From contig JAJEKV010000004.1 of the NCBI GenBank assembly GCA_021234155.1, positions 12,674,716-12,738,715 on the forward strand: a stretch of DNA of 64,000 bases, read 5' to 3'. Positions 22,452 to 33,992 of this stretch are shown one piece after another. The position numbers and the translations under genes were made by a program. The notes beneath the pieces were generated by a model that made no database searches, had not been told where the DNA came from, and saw only the letters and a program-made list of their open reading frames with translations. Each line of letters starts with the position of its first letter. Positions within the stretch are counted from its first letter, which is position 1. This stretch comes from Isoetes taiwanensis (taxonomy: Eukaryota; Streptophyta; Lycopodiopsida; Isoetales; Isoetaceae).

Positions 22452-25400
22452 TTGGAAAATGGCCGCTACGGTAAGCATGACTTCTCCGTAAGTTGCAATC
22501 TATGCAATTACCTTTTGATGCTAATGGAGTTTGTATTGTCAAGAACCATCCGGTTTCACAATGTTTTGGCTTCCAACCCGGGTAATCGCGGATGTTGCAA
22601 CAAGTGCCCAGATAGTGATGTGGATTCCTTGACATATGTTCCGCTTAAAACAAAGATGGATTCTATGTAATTGATAGAGAGTTTGGTTCACGTAAATCGC
22701 GGATCGGTATCCCCGAGATTATCGGGCCTCCAAAGATGCCCCATAGTTGTGGACTCACCTAAGTGTATGGAATCCAATGTAAATGTAAATGTCCATGTTC
22801 GATTATTTGCTCAATAATGGTGGCAATAGCAAATTGAAGACTTGGGCACTAGAGGTTGGAACATCCGTGAGGGTGAACCATTTGCCGATTGTTATGATGG
22901 CACTGTGGTTTATGAACTCCCATGTGAAAAGAAATGTTCCAAGCCCATGTCAGGAATGGAACAGAACATGGATCCTCATGTGTGGTCCGACCCTTCTCAT
23001 ACAGTTGTTCCTAGTTTTCCAGGATGTGTGAAGTTGGCACACCGTTGTGGCCACTTGCAATGCGTAAATACTAGTTGTGAATGTGTTTTAGAACCGGGAA
23101 CCAAACGAGGTGCAATGGAGAGGGACCTTGAAGCATAAACCATCTATTGAGAGCTATGTGGTTCCAATGGGTCACTTAATTGCATATTTTGCGGAAACAG
23201 CCGAATGTGTTAGTCAATGCGCATGCAAAATATACTATTGCTTCCCGCATAATACAAGTTTTACCAGTTGGCATTTCACATAGGCAATCACAACCATCCC
23301 TAGAGTTGCAGAGTCAAGAGAAAGTGTTTACGTGGCTAAGGCACTACTAAATACATCATCAACCACTTAGGGAACCCCGAGAAGCCCAACACGATCTTGC
23401 AAATGACTTTGTGAATGGGAATATAATTTCTGAGGAGGAGATCTCCACTTTCCGCACATTGATTCTCAAGGGTGTGGATAAATTCTTTCAAAAATTGGAG
23501 CCTTTGAATAACCAAATACAGTATTGGGCTTTTCTTCCACTAGAATAGCTTTGTAATGAAATGAAGGGATGTTATCTTTGACATTTTACTAATTCAAAGT
23601 TGCGAAGGTGGATTCATAAAGCTAAAGCTCAAAATAAAATAGGGGAGATGAGTTTTCAAATTTTGTATTTGAAACAACACAAGAGATATCAAGATTTCCA
23701 TGGGTCAGCTTTTTCCCTATCGCCACACGATGACGAGAATGAAAGATGTTATATATTCAAGATGTCCACCATCGACCGGGTTCAGAGTGGATTTGGTGAA
23801 CAGATGCGCCCGTGAGGGGATCCGGAACATAGTTGGGTACATTTCGATCATGTCAAGCGTATTCCCACTTGGACAACATTGGGTTGTCACGCCTATGATC
23901 CTAGGTAAGTTGTTTTCCCAAAGGTCATTTTTTGCAAAGTGTCTTTCTTTAGACATGAAGTGACAAAATCATTTTTGTAGAATACGATCCCCTCAAAAAC
24001 CATTGCCTTGTGCGACATGAAAACAGAGGATTACATTGCACGTAGATTGTTTTGGGAAAAACTAAATAAGGTCATGATAAGCAAAGGATTTCCGTGAATT
24101 CAATTCGAAAATTCATGGCCGATGAAGCCCAAGCTAATTGGACGCCAGAAGCGAGATGTGTACAATAATGGTCGAGATAGTAGATGGAGAGCTGCCTCGC
24201 CAATTTCATTTCAACAAAGGCTTACAAAGGCCATACATACCTATAAATACATATATGAGGCCTTTCGCTATGAACATTTGGACCCCGTAGAAAATGGAGG
24301 AATGCAGAGACCATTGAAATTGCAGAGGATATCTATCACAGAATTATAGATTGGTGGCCTGGAAAAGCAGACGATGTGGACATCAAATCCTTAGCTTCGT
24401 GGTTGAGCTGGTGGCATCAGAGGGTGAGCAGGTGGGGAAATTACATGCTAGCGGGAAATGGATATAGCCAAATTGCATACACGCCCCACACACTAACCCG
24501 CCGAATCTAGGCATGGAAGTCGGCTTTGCAGCTAGAGGATACCGAAAGACAATGAGTTTATATGATGCGTGCGTGTTTGACATGACAGAAGCACTCTTGC
24601 AAAGCTCTAGATACAAGGCATGGTTGGAGGGAAGACATTTGGGAACAGGACCTAATGTTTCAAACCTGCTGGGAAGATTGGAAAGAAGTGTTGGCTCCAA
24701 AATAAGCCCTATGCAAGGAGTCGTTTGTTAATGAACAAGTTTCCGTGAGTGGAATGCCGTAATACAATCCAGAAGCGGTGGTAATAACCGAACCGCTTTG
24801 AGGAAGACACCCACGATTGGTAACTCAAGGCGAAAGTCATCGACCGCATAAGGTATCCTCGCACTATGTCACGCTCACAATGGTCGACTCCGCGAGAAGG
24901 ACAATAGACTTTGATCATCCACAACTTAGAGTGATAGAAGTAGATATCCATCGGCTAGTTGGGCATTACGGAGGACAATTGCGTGCGCGTGACGGAAATG
25001 TATGGGTAGAGTATCCAAGACCGGGTCGCAAAATGCCAAACACGATTAACGTGGGGGAACAAATCCACCGTTGCTCCATCATTCTATGGAATCGAAAAAC
25101 ATCGAAAATGGGGAGCAAGAACAAATGATGTGGTTTTGTTCAACCAATGTTCAAAGACACATGGTATCCAGATTACAAGATTGTTTGTGTTCCTAACAGA
25201 CCCAAAGCCAGCTGGCCACGCCATTGAGTCAACATAAAGGATGATGAATTACAAGTGTTAATGAGTAGTGGCTTTGAAGTGAGAGGGTTGTCTTCCACAT
25301 GTGGGCAAGATTCCACCAAACTTCTTCAAATGTACCTTCGCATACAAGAGCACTATCGAAAGTTAGAAATGGAAGACGGTCAATAAAAGGGCTAGATTAA

Positions 25401-25730
25401 GCAATGATGAAGATGTGAACCCGAGCGTAGTTTTGACATGGAAGCAGAGGTAATTAGTAAACATACTATCACGGGGAAAGCATGTGATTTATGACCTTAG
25501 AAGGGATAATGAACACATACAAGATTGAGGTGAGCACAAACCCGAAATGCAATTGTCCCAATTTCAAACATGAGACGAAGGGTAGATTCCTCGCTATGCA
25601 AGCACATGTGTTATGTCTACAACAAGGTGTTGGGTCATAATCCCAAACACAACAAGGAGGTGATTCAAGCAAGTGTTAATGAGATGCTACATTGGCAATG
25701 CTTTTGGGAGATGATTGAAAATTACAGATA
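22452..25730 (+). pseudogene. Mutator-like (SWIM-finger) transposase relic
   Basis: Fragments in different frames follow one order. A Cys-rich N-terminal region has ELPCEKKCSKPM (about 22915), CGHLQCVNTSCECV (about 23053) and CVSQCACKIYYC (about 23208). The likely DDE core has HFDHVKRIPTWTTLGCHAYD (23840-23898), CDMKTEDYIARRLFWEKLNK (24014-24073) and NFMADEAQANW (24111-24143). A C-terminal CNCPNF...CKHMCYVYNKVLG (25550-25630) is a SWIM zinc finger of the CxCx(n)CxH type. DDE core plus C-terminal SWIM is the Mutator-like layout. More than ten stops and frameshifts break it, so it is inactive. I base the MULE label on architecture, not on a close match. Confidence 0.5.
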
Positions 25731-26837
25731 ATGTTGCATTCAGTATTAGTAAATGACAATGAGAAGTATTGTAAAATTCTTTCTAAGTGATAGTTGTATT
25801 GAATAGATTGGTATTAAAGGTTACATTGGGTTGTTATAAGAAATACAAAAGGTTGCACCAATCCGAGTTGTTTTTCAACAATATAACCAAAACTATCACT
25901 TCCACCTGAAAGCATATTCGAATATTACTCACAAAAAAACATGAAAACATCTTTTGAAAAAACATAAAAAAAATTACACTCTCTTTCATACCTCCCTTCC
26001 TTTGTCACCTTCTTTCTTTCAACTTTAATTGACTCCGGTGGACGTTAAAATTTTTATCTTTTTTTATTCTCCCTTCATGTTCCGCCACCGTTCCTACCCA
26101 TTTCATTTCATTCTCTTCATTTTGCATTTTTTAACCAAATCCCTTCCTCGAACGTTCATGCCCATCAGTTGCCTCCATTATCTCAATCATGACCCTCGTG
26201 GACTTACCTTTGCATTCAAATCCCATAGCCAATATTTGATCTTATACTCTACCCTTGTTATGCTCGTAACTTAAGGTTTACGCTTTTAAGTGAACTAACA
26301 TGGCAACTTGGGAGCTCAACAGGTAATCATCAGAAGCTAAGTTTCCTCCTCCCCAGTTTCCAAACCCCCATAGTACGGATAGACTACCAAAGCAAGAATT
26401 TCTCTAAAAATACATTACAAACGAAGTAACCTTGATAAAGGGCGGCTTCCTCAAATTTTGAGCAGTGGCCATTTATACTAGATAATAGAAAATCACAAAC
26501 AAGCATGAGTCTCGAGAAACTAGTTATAGGACATAGAACTAGTTATGAAATTTGCACTTTTCAAACTTCTTTGTTGGAAAAGAAAAGTTTTAATTATAAA
26601 AAAAAGGAGATCTTGTCGCACAATGCCTCCTTAACATAGCCATGTCCTAATAAGCTTCTCAAAGCCCTTATTCCTATGAAAAAGTAGCATTCAACAATAG
26701 TACGTGCAACCCCTAGTGAAAGACTTTACATGCCTCCCCCCCGAGCCAATGCTGCTTTAGCCAATGTTGCCTATATCTCAGTCAATAAATAAAGTCATAT
26801 TAATTAACACAGAGTAAAAACTAGAATTAAAAAAACT
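25731..26837. other. Spacer without recognised gene
   Basis: AT-rich, with only short open frames without family motifs. I see no convincing gene or structured element. Confidence 0.4.
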
Positions 26838-26910
26838 TACTTGAACGAATTTGAGCGAACTTGAACGAACTTGAGCGACCTTGAGCAAACTTGAACGAAC
26901 TTGAGCGAAA
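26838..26910 (-). repeat. GAACTTGAGC minisatellite
   Basis: Units of GAACTTGA(G/A)CGAACTTGAGC and close variants run in tandem at the edge of the palindrome-rich repeat, with a period of about 12 bp. Confidence 0.8.
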
Positions 26911-27545
26911 AATATCGGCTCAGCTCCGGGTTCGCCCAATCGAACCCGAATTTTAATGCTGGGCCGAGTCACCCTAAACCCGTGACATTTGCCGTATGGT
27001 TGAAATCTGTGGCGGTAGTCAGGCCTTGGAACCGCCACTCCGCCCCTCGTTGAAAACGCCTGGCGACCGTAGTCAGGCCGTGGACCTGCCATCCCGCCCC
27101 TGCCACGCTCGGGGTTCGCCCAAGCGAACCCGGCGAGGGCCACCCTGTTGAAAACACCTGCGAACGGACGAGCCGTGGACTTGCCACCCCGTGGACCTGC
27201 CACGCTATTGGGTTCGCCTAAGCGAACAGGCGATCTGAGCCGAATCAACCTGCTGATTTGACCTGGGGTTCGCCCAGGCGAACCCGGTGGGGTTCTGGGC
27301 ACGCTGTACCTGCGAGACATCGATCCGCTGACGCCTGACGCTTAACCGAGGTTTGGGTTCGCCCAAGCGAACCCGGCAGCAATGCCACGTCCGCCGCCAC
27401 GTCCCCTGCGGGTTCGCCTGGGCGAATCTTCGGGGTTCGCCTGGGCGAACCCGCTTGGCGGTTTGACCCAATTTAGGGAGCCAATAAAGCGGGCGACATT
27501 TTACCCTATGATAGCTCACTTTTTTCTCGTAAATAGCCCACCTTT
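26911..27545 (-). repeat. Palindrome-rich GC repeat, copy 2
   Basis: Reverse-complement relative of 12480-13320. It holds GGGTTCGC-N4-GCGAACCC palindromes at 27112-27131, 27266-27285, 27355-27374 and 27433-27452. A variant with one arm base changed lies at 26928-26947, and shortened forms at 27210-27227 and 27410-27427. The four centre bases vary (CCAA, CCAG, CTGG) while both arms stay matched, which suggests the pairing itself is kept. It lies downstream of the truncated recombinase at 28160-28910, mirroring the 9.3-13.3 kb arrangement. Confidence 0.85.
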
Positions 27546-28159
27546 GCCCTTTAATAGCTGACCGAACTATAAAAAATTAAGCTAAATGCATGGTCTATTG
27601 ATGGGCACTTGTGGTTCAGTGAAGGTCAAGTGTGAGTATTTAGTGTCTATTTAGAGGGCTTTTGGTGGTCATTTGGGAGTTTATTGGTGTCACAATTACC
27701 ATACAGCTTAAAATCTTTATAGCAACCTTCCAATTTGTCAAAACGACTCGTGTTTAGCATAAAGCTAAACTTTGAAAGTTCATAATGTTATATAAAATAG
27801 GAGATTCAGACAAGATAAACCCATCATAATAATGTTTTTTCACTTAAGTGGGCGCTTTATGGGCACCCTCCCCTATTGGGTCCAGAAATGGCCTGACATC
27901 CAAAGCCTCAATTCTGGATGCAATACTCCCTGTTCCAATTAAATCCCACCCTTCAACGCAAGAAATAATCATAAATTAACATGGGTAAGCCTCATGTTCT
28001 ATGGTGAGTCGTCCTTTTATATCAGGGGAGTATAGAGAGGTTGCATCAGCATGTTCTGCTTGTAGTGACCCAAAAGGAAAGGTCACACATGCTACACAAG
28101 TTCAGTGGCCTCACGAGACTACGGACGATAATTGTATTGTATTCTATTCTATAATCATT
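27546..28159. other. Spacer between repeat copy 2 and recombinase relic
   Basis: No gene was seen. If the neighbouring relic is a truncated copy of the 9.3 kb gene, the catalytic exons should fall here. I could not find R...GH...Y-like sequence, so they appear deleted. Confidence 0.5.
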
Positions 28160-28910
28160 CAATAAGTCATGTTCAGTCCTAAATGCTAAAATATAGACTT
28201 TCTTGGCCTTAATAGCGACTCCTGCCAATCTAGATCTATCAACAACACCTATGAAAGCAAGTCTAGAAGTAGTAAAAATTGGATCATATAATAACCCAAG
28301 AACTCTTTGTCCAGATTTTGCCTTCCTTATAATCATGCCAATAGCCTTGATCAGACATTTCAAGCTGCATGCAAACAACAGAATACAATTAGAACATACA
28401 AAGAAAGCCTTGAACAATAAATAAAAGAACTTTTACCTTAATGGAGAAAAAAGTTGTCCGCGCTTCTTCTTCACTTGTATTAAAAACCTTACAAGTATGT
28501 CAGTTAACTTTGGTAAAGGGATTTCTTCAATTAAAATCGAGATCATCTATCCTGCCTAGACCCTCCACTTCTCAAACTTCTTCTTAGCCCATAGAGTCTC
28601 CTCAGGTGACTTATCCTTACTACCACCTTCAATCTCCTTCAGTATTCTTGACAGTTCACATCTGCCTCATCCTGATGAAACTAGTGTTCCATTTCCAAAT
28701 CTCTCCATAAGATTGTTCACATCATCTTGATTCACAACGTCAAGCAAATAATCCATTTCAATAACGTCATCTTCCACATATGATTCTTCCTCAACAGGAA
28801 AAGCAAATGATGGTCTGCTAGGTCGAACACAATGAGAACTAACTGCATGCAAACTAATAAAAAAGACAAGAACCAAACATAACCTACTTTTCTTCGCCAT
28901 TCCAACCACA
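28160..28910 (-). pseudogene. Second Crypton/DUF3504-like recombinase, truncated
   Basis: On the minus strand, ETLWAKKKFEKWRV (about 28590) and IEEIPLPKLTDILVRFLIQV followed by KKKRGQL (about 28525-28450) match WARKRFDNWR and IEEIPLKELNDMLVKFMLQV of the 9.3 kb protein. After an intron (28436-28365), SLKCLIKAIGMIIRKA and FTTSRLAF...AFRTEHDLLND continue the match. The intron falls at the same residue and in the same phase (AG|C, Ser) as intron 1 of the intact gene, so the two are true homologues. Three in-frame stops (around 28665-28550) interrupt it, and similarity ends before the catalytic Arg, so it is dead. An apparent signal peptide at its start (CLVLVFFISLHAVS) lies outside the region of similarity. 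Confidence 0.78.
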
Positions 28911-29640
28911 TCTGTAAAGACAAAAGAAAGTATGTTAGAATCAGCAAGAATCTTGAAAAAACAATCTCCACCTTAAGAAACTCGGAAGTATTATGAAAAT
29001 GACGCATACAGAAGCTCAGAGATTCAAGAAAGTCGAAGAAACGCGATAGAACAACTCCACAAACTCGAAAACATCGCAAGAACTCCACAAAAACTCGAAA
29101 ATCTCCGCAGAAACTTAAAGAACTATCCAAAAGCGAGGCTAAAGATACACTCAAACTCAAGAGAAGTCATCAGAATCAAAGAAAGTTGCCAAAAATCCTC
29201 AAAAACTCGAAGAAAAATTGAAGGAACAACTCCAGATAAGAGTCCAAAAATTTTTAGGCAAGAAGATCCTCATAGAAAACTCCAAATCACACAAACTTAG
29301 ATCAAACAACAATTGCATATATGGCGCCAACAAAGAACAAGTCTCGACCAGAAGCGACATAATACACTGTGGAATCACATACCCTGTCGTCGGAGTTCTG
29401 CCATAGCCAAAAAGACACAAACAATTCTCCACGCATGCAACATGATGAATTGCCACATCGGCACTAGCTCAGCGCCACCTCAGAAAAAAGCTCCTAGCGC
29501 TGCTTAGTCAGCTAACCGACATGCGTCGAAGTTTCCTTTGTGGAAACTTCTTGGTGGTGCCACCACTCATGGCAGCGCCGCCGAGAAGTCTCCATGAAAG
29601 AAACTCTGCCACATGTCGATTTGCTAATACTTAGCTTTCT
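28911..29640. other. Spacer upstream of recombinase relic
   Basis: AACTC.AAAA-rich sequence (29020-29240) and GC-richer sequence near 29460-29600 with AGCGCCACC/GGTGGTGCC-like words. On the minus strand TTTTTGGCTATGGC occurs (about 29410), which also occurs upstream of the intact recombinase (8539). This may be a remnant of a shared leader. No gene was seen. Confidence 0.4.
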
Positions 29641-29649
29641 TTGTACTTA

Positions 29650-30236
29650 TGTCAAGCAAAAGGAATGCAAGTAAATAACAACTTTTGTTCCAATATGTAG
29701 TTATGGCCTCTTTGGTGTCTATCTCCCTCTGGGTGATTTGGAAACATCGTTGTGAGGTTGCCTATGGGGGGCAAGGAAACTGTATAGATAAGATAAAGAG
29801 TTTCTTCAATATGGAAGTAGCCCTTATAGTCCTTACTCATCACATGAAGTTTGGGACGAACTATAACAAGGATCTTGATAGAATTGGGAAGATTGAAGGA
29901 TTCTATAGCTATTTCAGGTGCCATTGGGTTGATGTGGATAATAACTATGTACAAGTAGGGTAATTACCATTTCTGCATGATGGGGCCCCAGGCTGCTTGT
30001 GTTAGTGGAAGTGGATCTCTCTGATCTATAGTACTCACTCCATGGTGAAGGCGGCGTCTCTCCCTATAGTACCTACTACAGTGAAGATGAGCAGGTTGTT
30101 CCAATAGTACATCTTCACATGTTTAGTAAGGGGCTCTCTTCTTTTCTGGTCAAATTCTTTCTATCTATCCCTTAAGGGATCTCTTGTATACTTTTATCAT
30201 AATAAAAATTCTTACCCTCAAAAATAAAAAATAAAC
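29650..30236 (+). mobile_element. LINE 3'-end fragment
   Basis: The stretch from 29685 encodes SISLWVIWKHRCEVAYGGQG, typical of the zinc-binding/RNase H-like tail after the reverse transcriptase of plant LINEs. A 3' UTR follows and ends in AATAAAAATTCTTACCCTCA and an A-rich tail (30200-30236). No reverse transcriptase is present, so it is a 5'-truncated insertion. Confidence 0.55.
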
Positions 30237-30339
30237 AAGGTGCTGTGCACGGAGGGTTGCCCACCATGGCCGGAGGGTGAAGTAGCTTAAATCATAGTTC
30301 AAAGTCATGTTTTGACAATCAATTCAAATTGCTACTTCT

Positions 30340-32010
30340 AGACAATAGAATATTTGATACCATGATTTTATTGCAATTGGCCTGAAGAAATCTTTGGTGC
30401 TCGGCATGGAAGAAGTATTGAAGAAACTCATTTGGAACTCAATGCTAGGAACACGGGCTCCTAGAGCTAACATCTTTTGTGCCTCATCTAATTTTCCCAC
30501 TTTACAAAGCTTGTCAACAAGGTCCCTAAATGCTAAAGCCCTAGGACCAAAACCTTTCTCAACCATCTGCTTACAGATGTCTACTGCTGCACTATATCTC
30601 TCGTTCTCACAAAGAGCAAGAAAGAGAGTGTTTTAGCTCACAGCATCGGGATGACACTTATTTGAAGCAATAACCTCGAAAAAGCCTTCAGCTTTATTCA
30701 ACTTTCCAACTTTACACAGGCCCTTCAGGAATGAGTTAAGCGTTATGATATTTGGGTGACAACTTCTCTGAGCCATCTCCTGTAGTAAAGATTTTGCATC
30801 ATCAACTCGTCTAGCATCTGATAGTCCATCAATAAGGGATGTGTATGTTTTGACATCTGGATGACAGCCAGTTAGACGACCATTGCCTCATCTAGATTCT
30901 CAGCTTTACAAAGTCCATCTACGAACATATTATATGTGACAACATTAGGATCGCATCCATTTGCTGACATAATCTTTATAAATTCAGAAGCTTCTGCCAT
31001 CTGCTTTAACCTGCAGAGATCTGTAAGAACAAAGTTGTACGTGATGACATCTAGAGGACACTTGCTTGCCTTCATCTCTTCAATCATTTTAAGTGCATCG
31101 TCTATCCTCTCTAATGTACACAACATGTCAATAAGAGCATTGAAAATTATAATGTTAGGTTTATGCCCATCCTTAACCATTCTCTCAAATATTTCAAGTG
31201 CTTCAATGGCCTTCTCTTGTCTTCAAAGCCCATGAAATACGGTACTATAAGTAACAAAATTAGGATTGCAACCTTTATCTAACATGGTGTCAAAAAGCGC
31301 TTTTGCTTTTTTCCACCCTAGTAGATTTACGTAGGCCATTGACGAGTGCATTATATGTCACAGTGTTGGAAACACAACCCTTACAAACCATTTCTTAAAA
31401 AAAAAAATTCCGCCTCATCTACTCTGCTTACTCTGTAAAGGCCATTGATCAAAGCATTATAGGTTATCACGTCTGGCACAAACCCTTTTCCAATAGCTAG
31501 CTCAAAAAAGTTTACAGCCTCATCCACCCTAGTTTCTTTGTAGTACCAATGTAGCAAGGTATTATAGGTAATAGCATTTAGAATGGACCCTCTTTCTTCC
31601 ATGACCTGCAAAAGGTTTTGTGCTTTTGACAATCTACCTTCACTGCATAAACTAGTTAATAAGGGTATTCTATGCTACAACATCTGGAACACAACCTCTC
31701 TTAGCCATTTTTAAGAGCAACTTTTCAGCTTCCTCAACATTCCCAGATTTACAAAGTCCATCAATCAAAATGTTGTAAACAACCACAGCAGAATCGTATC
31801 CCTCTTTCATTTTCTCATGGAAGTGATATGCCTCATTCACTTTACCTTCTTTACAAAGGCATCTCACCAAAATCCCTATGGTATAATAACTTGGAGAACA
31901 ACCAGACACCAACATTTTCCTGTAAATATTATGCACATCCTCATACAAAGGTGTTGCTCCTTTAGGTTCGTTGGTGAGAAGAAGGTCGAGTGCCTCATAA
32001 CATGAGGCAC
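30340..32010 (-). pseudogene. P-class pentatricopeptide repeat (PPR) pseudogene
   Basis: About a dozen 35-residue PPR motifs run on the minus strand, such as VVVYNILIDGLCKSGNVEEA, ITYNALINGLYRVSRVDEAE and VVTYNMFVDGLCKAENLDEA. P-class PPR proteins bind organelle RNA and act in its processing or translation. The frame is broken many times: stops at about 31671 and 30632 in place of the Tyr of a YN motif, a stop at about 31226, a frameshift at the A-run 31395-31405, and more near 31300 and 30880. No transit peptide is visible because the 5' end stops at about 32010, where a LINE 3' end begins. The last repeats run into a non-PPR tail. Confidence 0.9.
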
Positions 32011-32011
32011 C

Positions 32012-32499
32012 CCCTATAGTATTGCTGCAGCAGCTGATGGGATCAGCGCTATCTTCGGCAGGGAAGCATAAAGAGGATCCTGACTCTAGTTTGGCAGCTG
32101 ACCAGTGCGATTGGCTACTCCTTTTCCTGCTGCTGGTAATCTCATGTCTGGATTCTTTGTTATATCTGAGGGCCTATTTTTGAAGCAATGATGCAACTGG
32201 GGCATGTGGAAAGACAGGAATTTAGCTCCCATAGTATCTGTTTTGGAGAAGAGGCCGGGTAGTTTTTGTTCAGTAACTGGCCCTAGTTGTGTCATTAGGG
32301 TCTAGGAAATTAGTCCTTCTCTCCTGTAGTATCCTATGGAGAAGAAGTTGAGAGAGGCTAAAAAAGTACTAGGTTCAGAGTCTGGACTGCTATCCATGGA
32401 TACGAGAAGTGGTAGCAGCTCTAGACTCAACTGTATGTATGTAAACGATTTATCTTTTGAATATAATACAGATTCTTGCCTTAAAAAAAAAAAAAAAAG
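32012..32499 (+). mobile_element. LINE-like 3' end with poly(A), adjoining the PPR pseudogene
   Basis: Sequence begins where PPR similarity stops and ends in AATATAATACAGATTCTTGCC plus a run of 16 A (about 32484-32499). The ending resembles that of the fragment at 30200-30236 (ATAATAAAAATTCTTACCCTC), so both may belong to one LINE family. No clear target duplication was found. Confidence 0.5.
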
Positions 32500-32639
32500 G
32501 GGTCCGACATCACTATAACAAGAAGATGATTATATACATTTACATTATGCTTATAACCCTTTTGTTTCTCTGCCCATTTGCAAAATCCTAACGCAACTCT
32601 TGCATCAAAATATACCCAAGTAGTTTAGTCACAAGCTCG

Positions 32640-33185
32640 GGCCTTAGAGGCCTACTCCCGGATGTCAGTCCCTTCCATAATCTCTGGAACAAGGTTTCCT
32701 GCTACATCATTTTTATTCAAACAAGTTGCAAGAGAATTAAGAACAACTCTTTCCTTTGAATCAATTGTATCCAACTCTATGTCCTGGTCAGGCTGTGTCT
32801 TCAAAATGTTCCCTTCAAAATGCGAGCTGGGCCGAGCATAACGTACCTCTACGAGCATTATGAACAATTTTAGTAAGAAAACAAGTACCTTAATAACCAT
32901 AATGGAGGCCTCTTTTCCATGTTGCTCAAGAAATTTGATCATATCGCTGGTTTTTCCAGGCTGACATTCTGCAAGAAGAATCTATTATTAATCCCTGAGT
33001 GTTACCAATTTGCCTAGCAAACAAGAAATAACCCTTAGACAAACCTGGCAGGTGTCTTTTGGTAGATTGTGCTCTTTCATTTCCGTTTCATCCTTACAGA
33101 CACTTTTTGGTAAATTGTTCTCTTTCACTTCCTTTCTATCCCCAATAGAAGATGAGTTCTCATTCACAGTCAGTTGTTTTGCAAC
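32640..33185 (-). pseudogene. Fragment of a multi-exon gene of unknown function
   Basis: An exon at 33185-33045 with good splice sites encodes 47 residues containing two related segments, KEVKENNLPKSVCKDE and TEMKEHNLPKDTCQ. The next exon (about 32960 downward) reads PGKTSDMIKFLEQHGKEASI and then either splices or runs on to a stop near 32655. I cannot name the family. The preferred acceptor puts the second exon out of frame, so it is probably broken. Confidence 0.35.
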
Positions 33186-33869
33186 CTGTAATTAATGGGA
33201 TAGCAGTTCATGCCTCTGTCAAAAAGCTCATGACAAAAGTACAACTTTACCTCAAAGCTATCCCTGTGTGGATGTTCCAAGCTAGAGGTATTGTTGGGGG
33301 ATTTGCTAGCACCAAATTCTGTGAGAGCAGCTGGACTTGTTTGTATTCATTGGAGCACTGGAAATTCTTTATCTGAACATGTATACTAATATATGAAGGA
33401 CCAGCACAACAAGGTAACCTGCAGCGATTTCTGCGGAAAATATTGCACTTGTTTGCAACCAGACTTTGTTACCAGTTAAACTTTGCCATAAAAGAAAAAG
33501 TATGGAAACAAAACAAAAGAACAATTGCGAGATGCCCATCTTTTCCAAACTATGTGTTAAAATAAAAATATGAGTGTAAAGTATATAATCCCACTTATGT
33601 CAGTTCTACAAAATGAAACACAAAGAATGAACAACGTGCAAAGGTTTTGAATGTTGGGAGGACATTTTCTATCAAAATTGAAACGCAACAGATTGGCACT
33701 GCTCCAAGCAAGCACAAGGAAATCACATTGCTCCAATCATTTAGGGTGCAGTGTACATAATTCACATTCACAACTGTACATGGAGATTACAAGACCAAAA
33801 GAGGACAAGCCTCTACCTATTTTTATTGATAACTTTTATTTCCAAGCCCAAGAAGAGCAGGGGGGGTGT

Positions 33870-33962
33870 GCCAGGCTGTGTCTTCAAAATGTCCTGGCCA
33901 GGCTATGTCCTGGCCAGGCTATGTCCTGGCCAGGCCGTAAATGTTCCCTTCAAAATGCGACC
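33870..33962 (+). repeat. CCTGGCCAGGCTATGT tandem repeat in a duplicated segment
   Basis: GGCTGTGTCTTCAAAATGT and AATGTTCCCTTCAAAATGCG are adjacent at 32792-32822. Here they are separated by three units of CCTGGCCAGGCTATGT, whose core CCTGGCCAGG is a palindrome. This lies directly upstream of the reductase start codon. Confidence 0.8.
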
Positions 33963-33992
33963 TCAGGTAACAATCCCGCACATAAGTTGGGG

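Noticed and set aside
28830-28910. Secreted protein with signal peptide
   Set aside because: The hydrophobic start lies just ahead of a recombinase relic with stop codons; likely chance.
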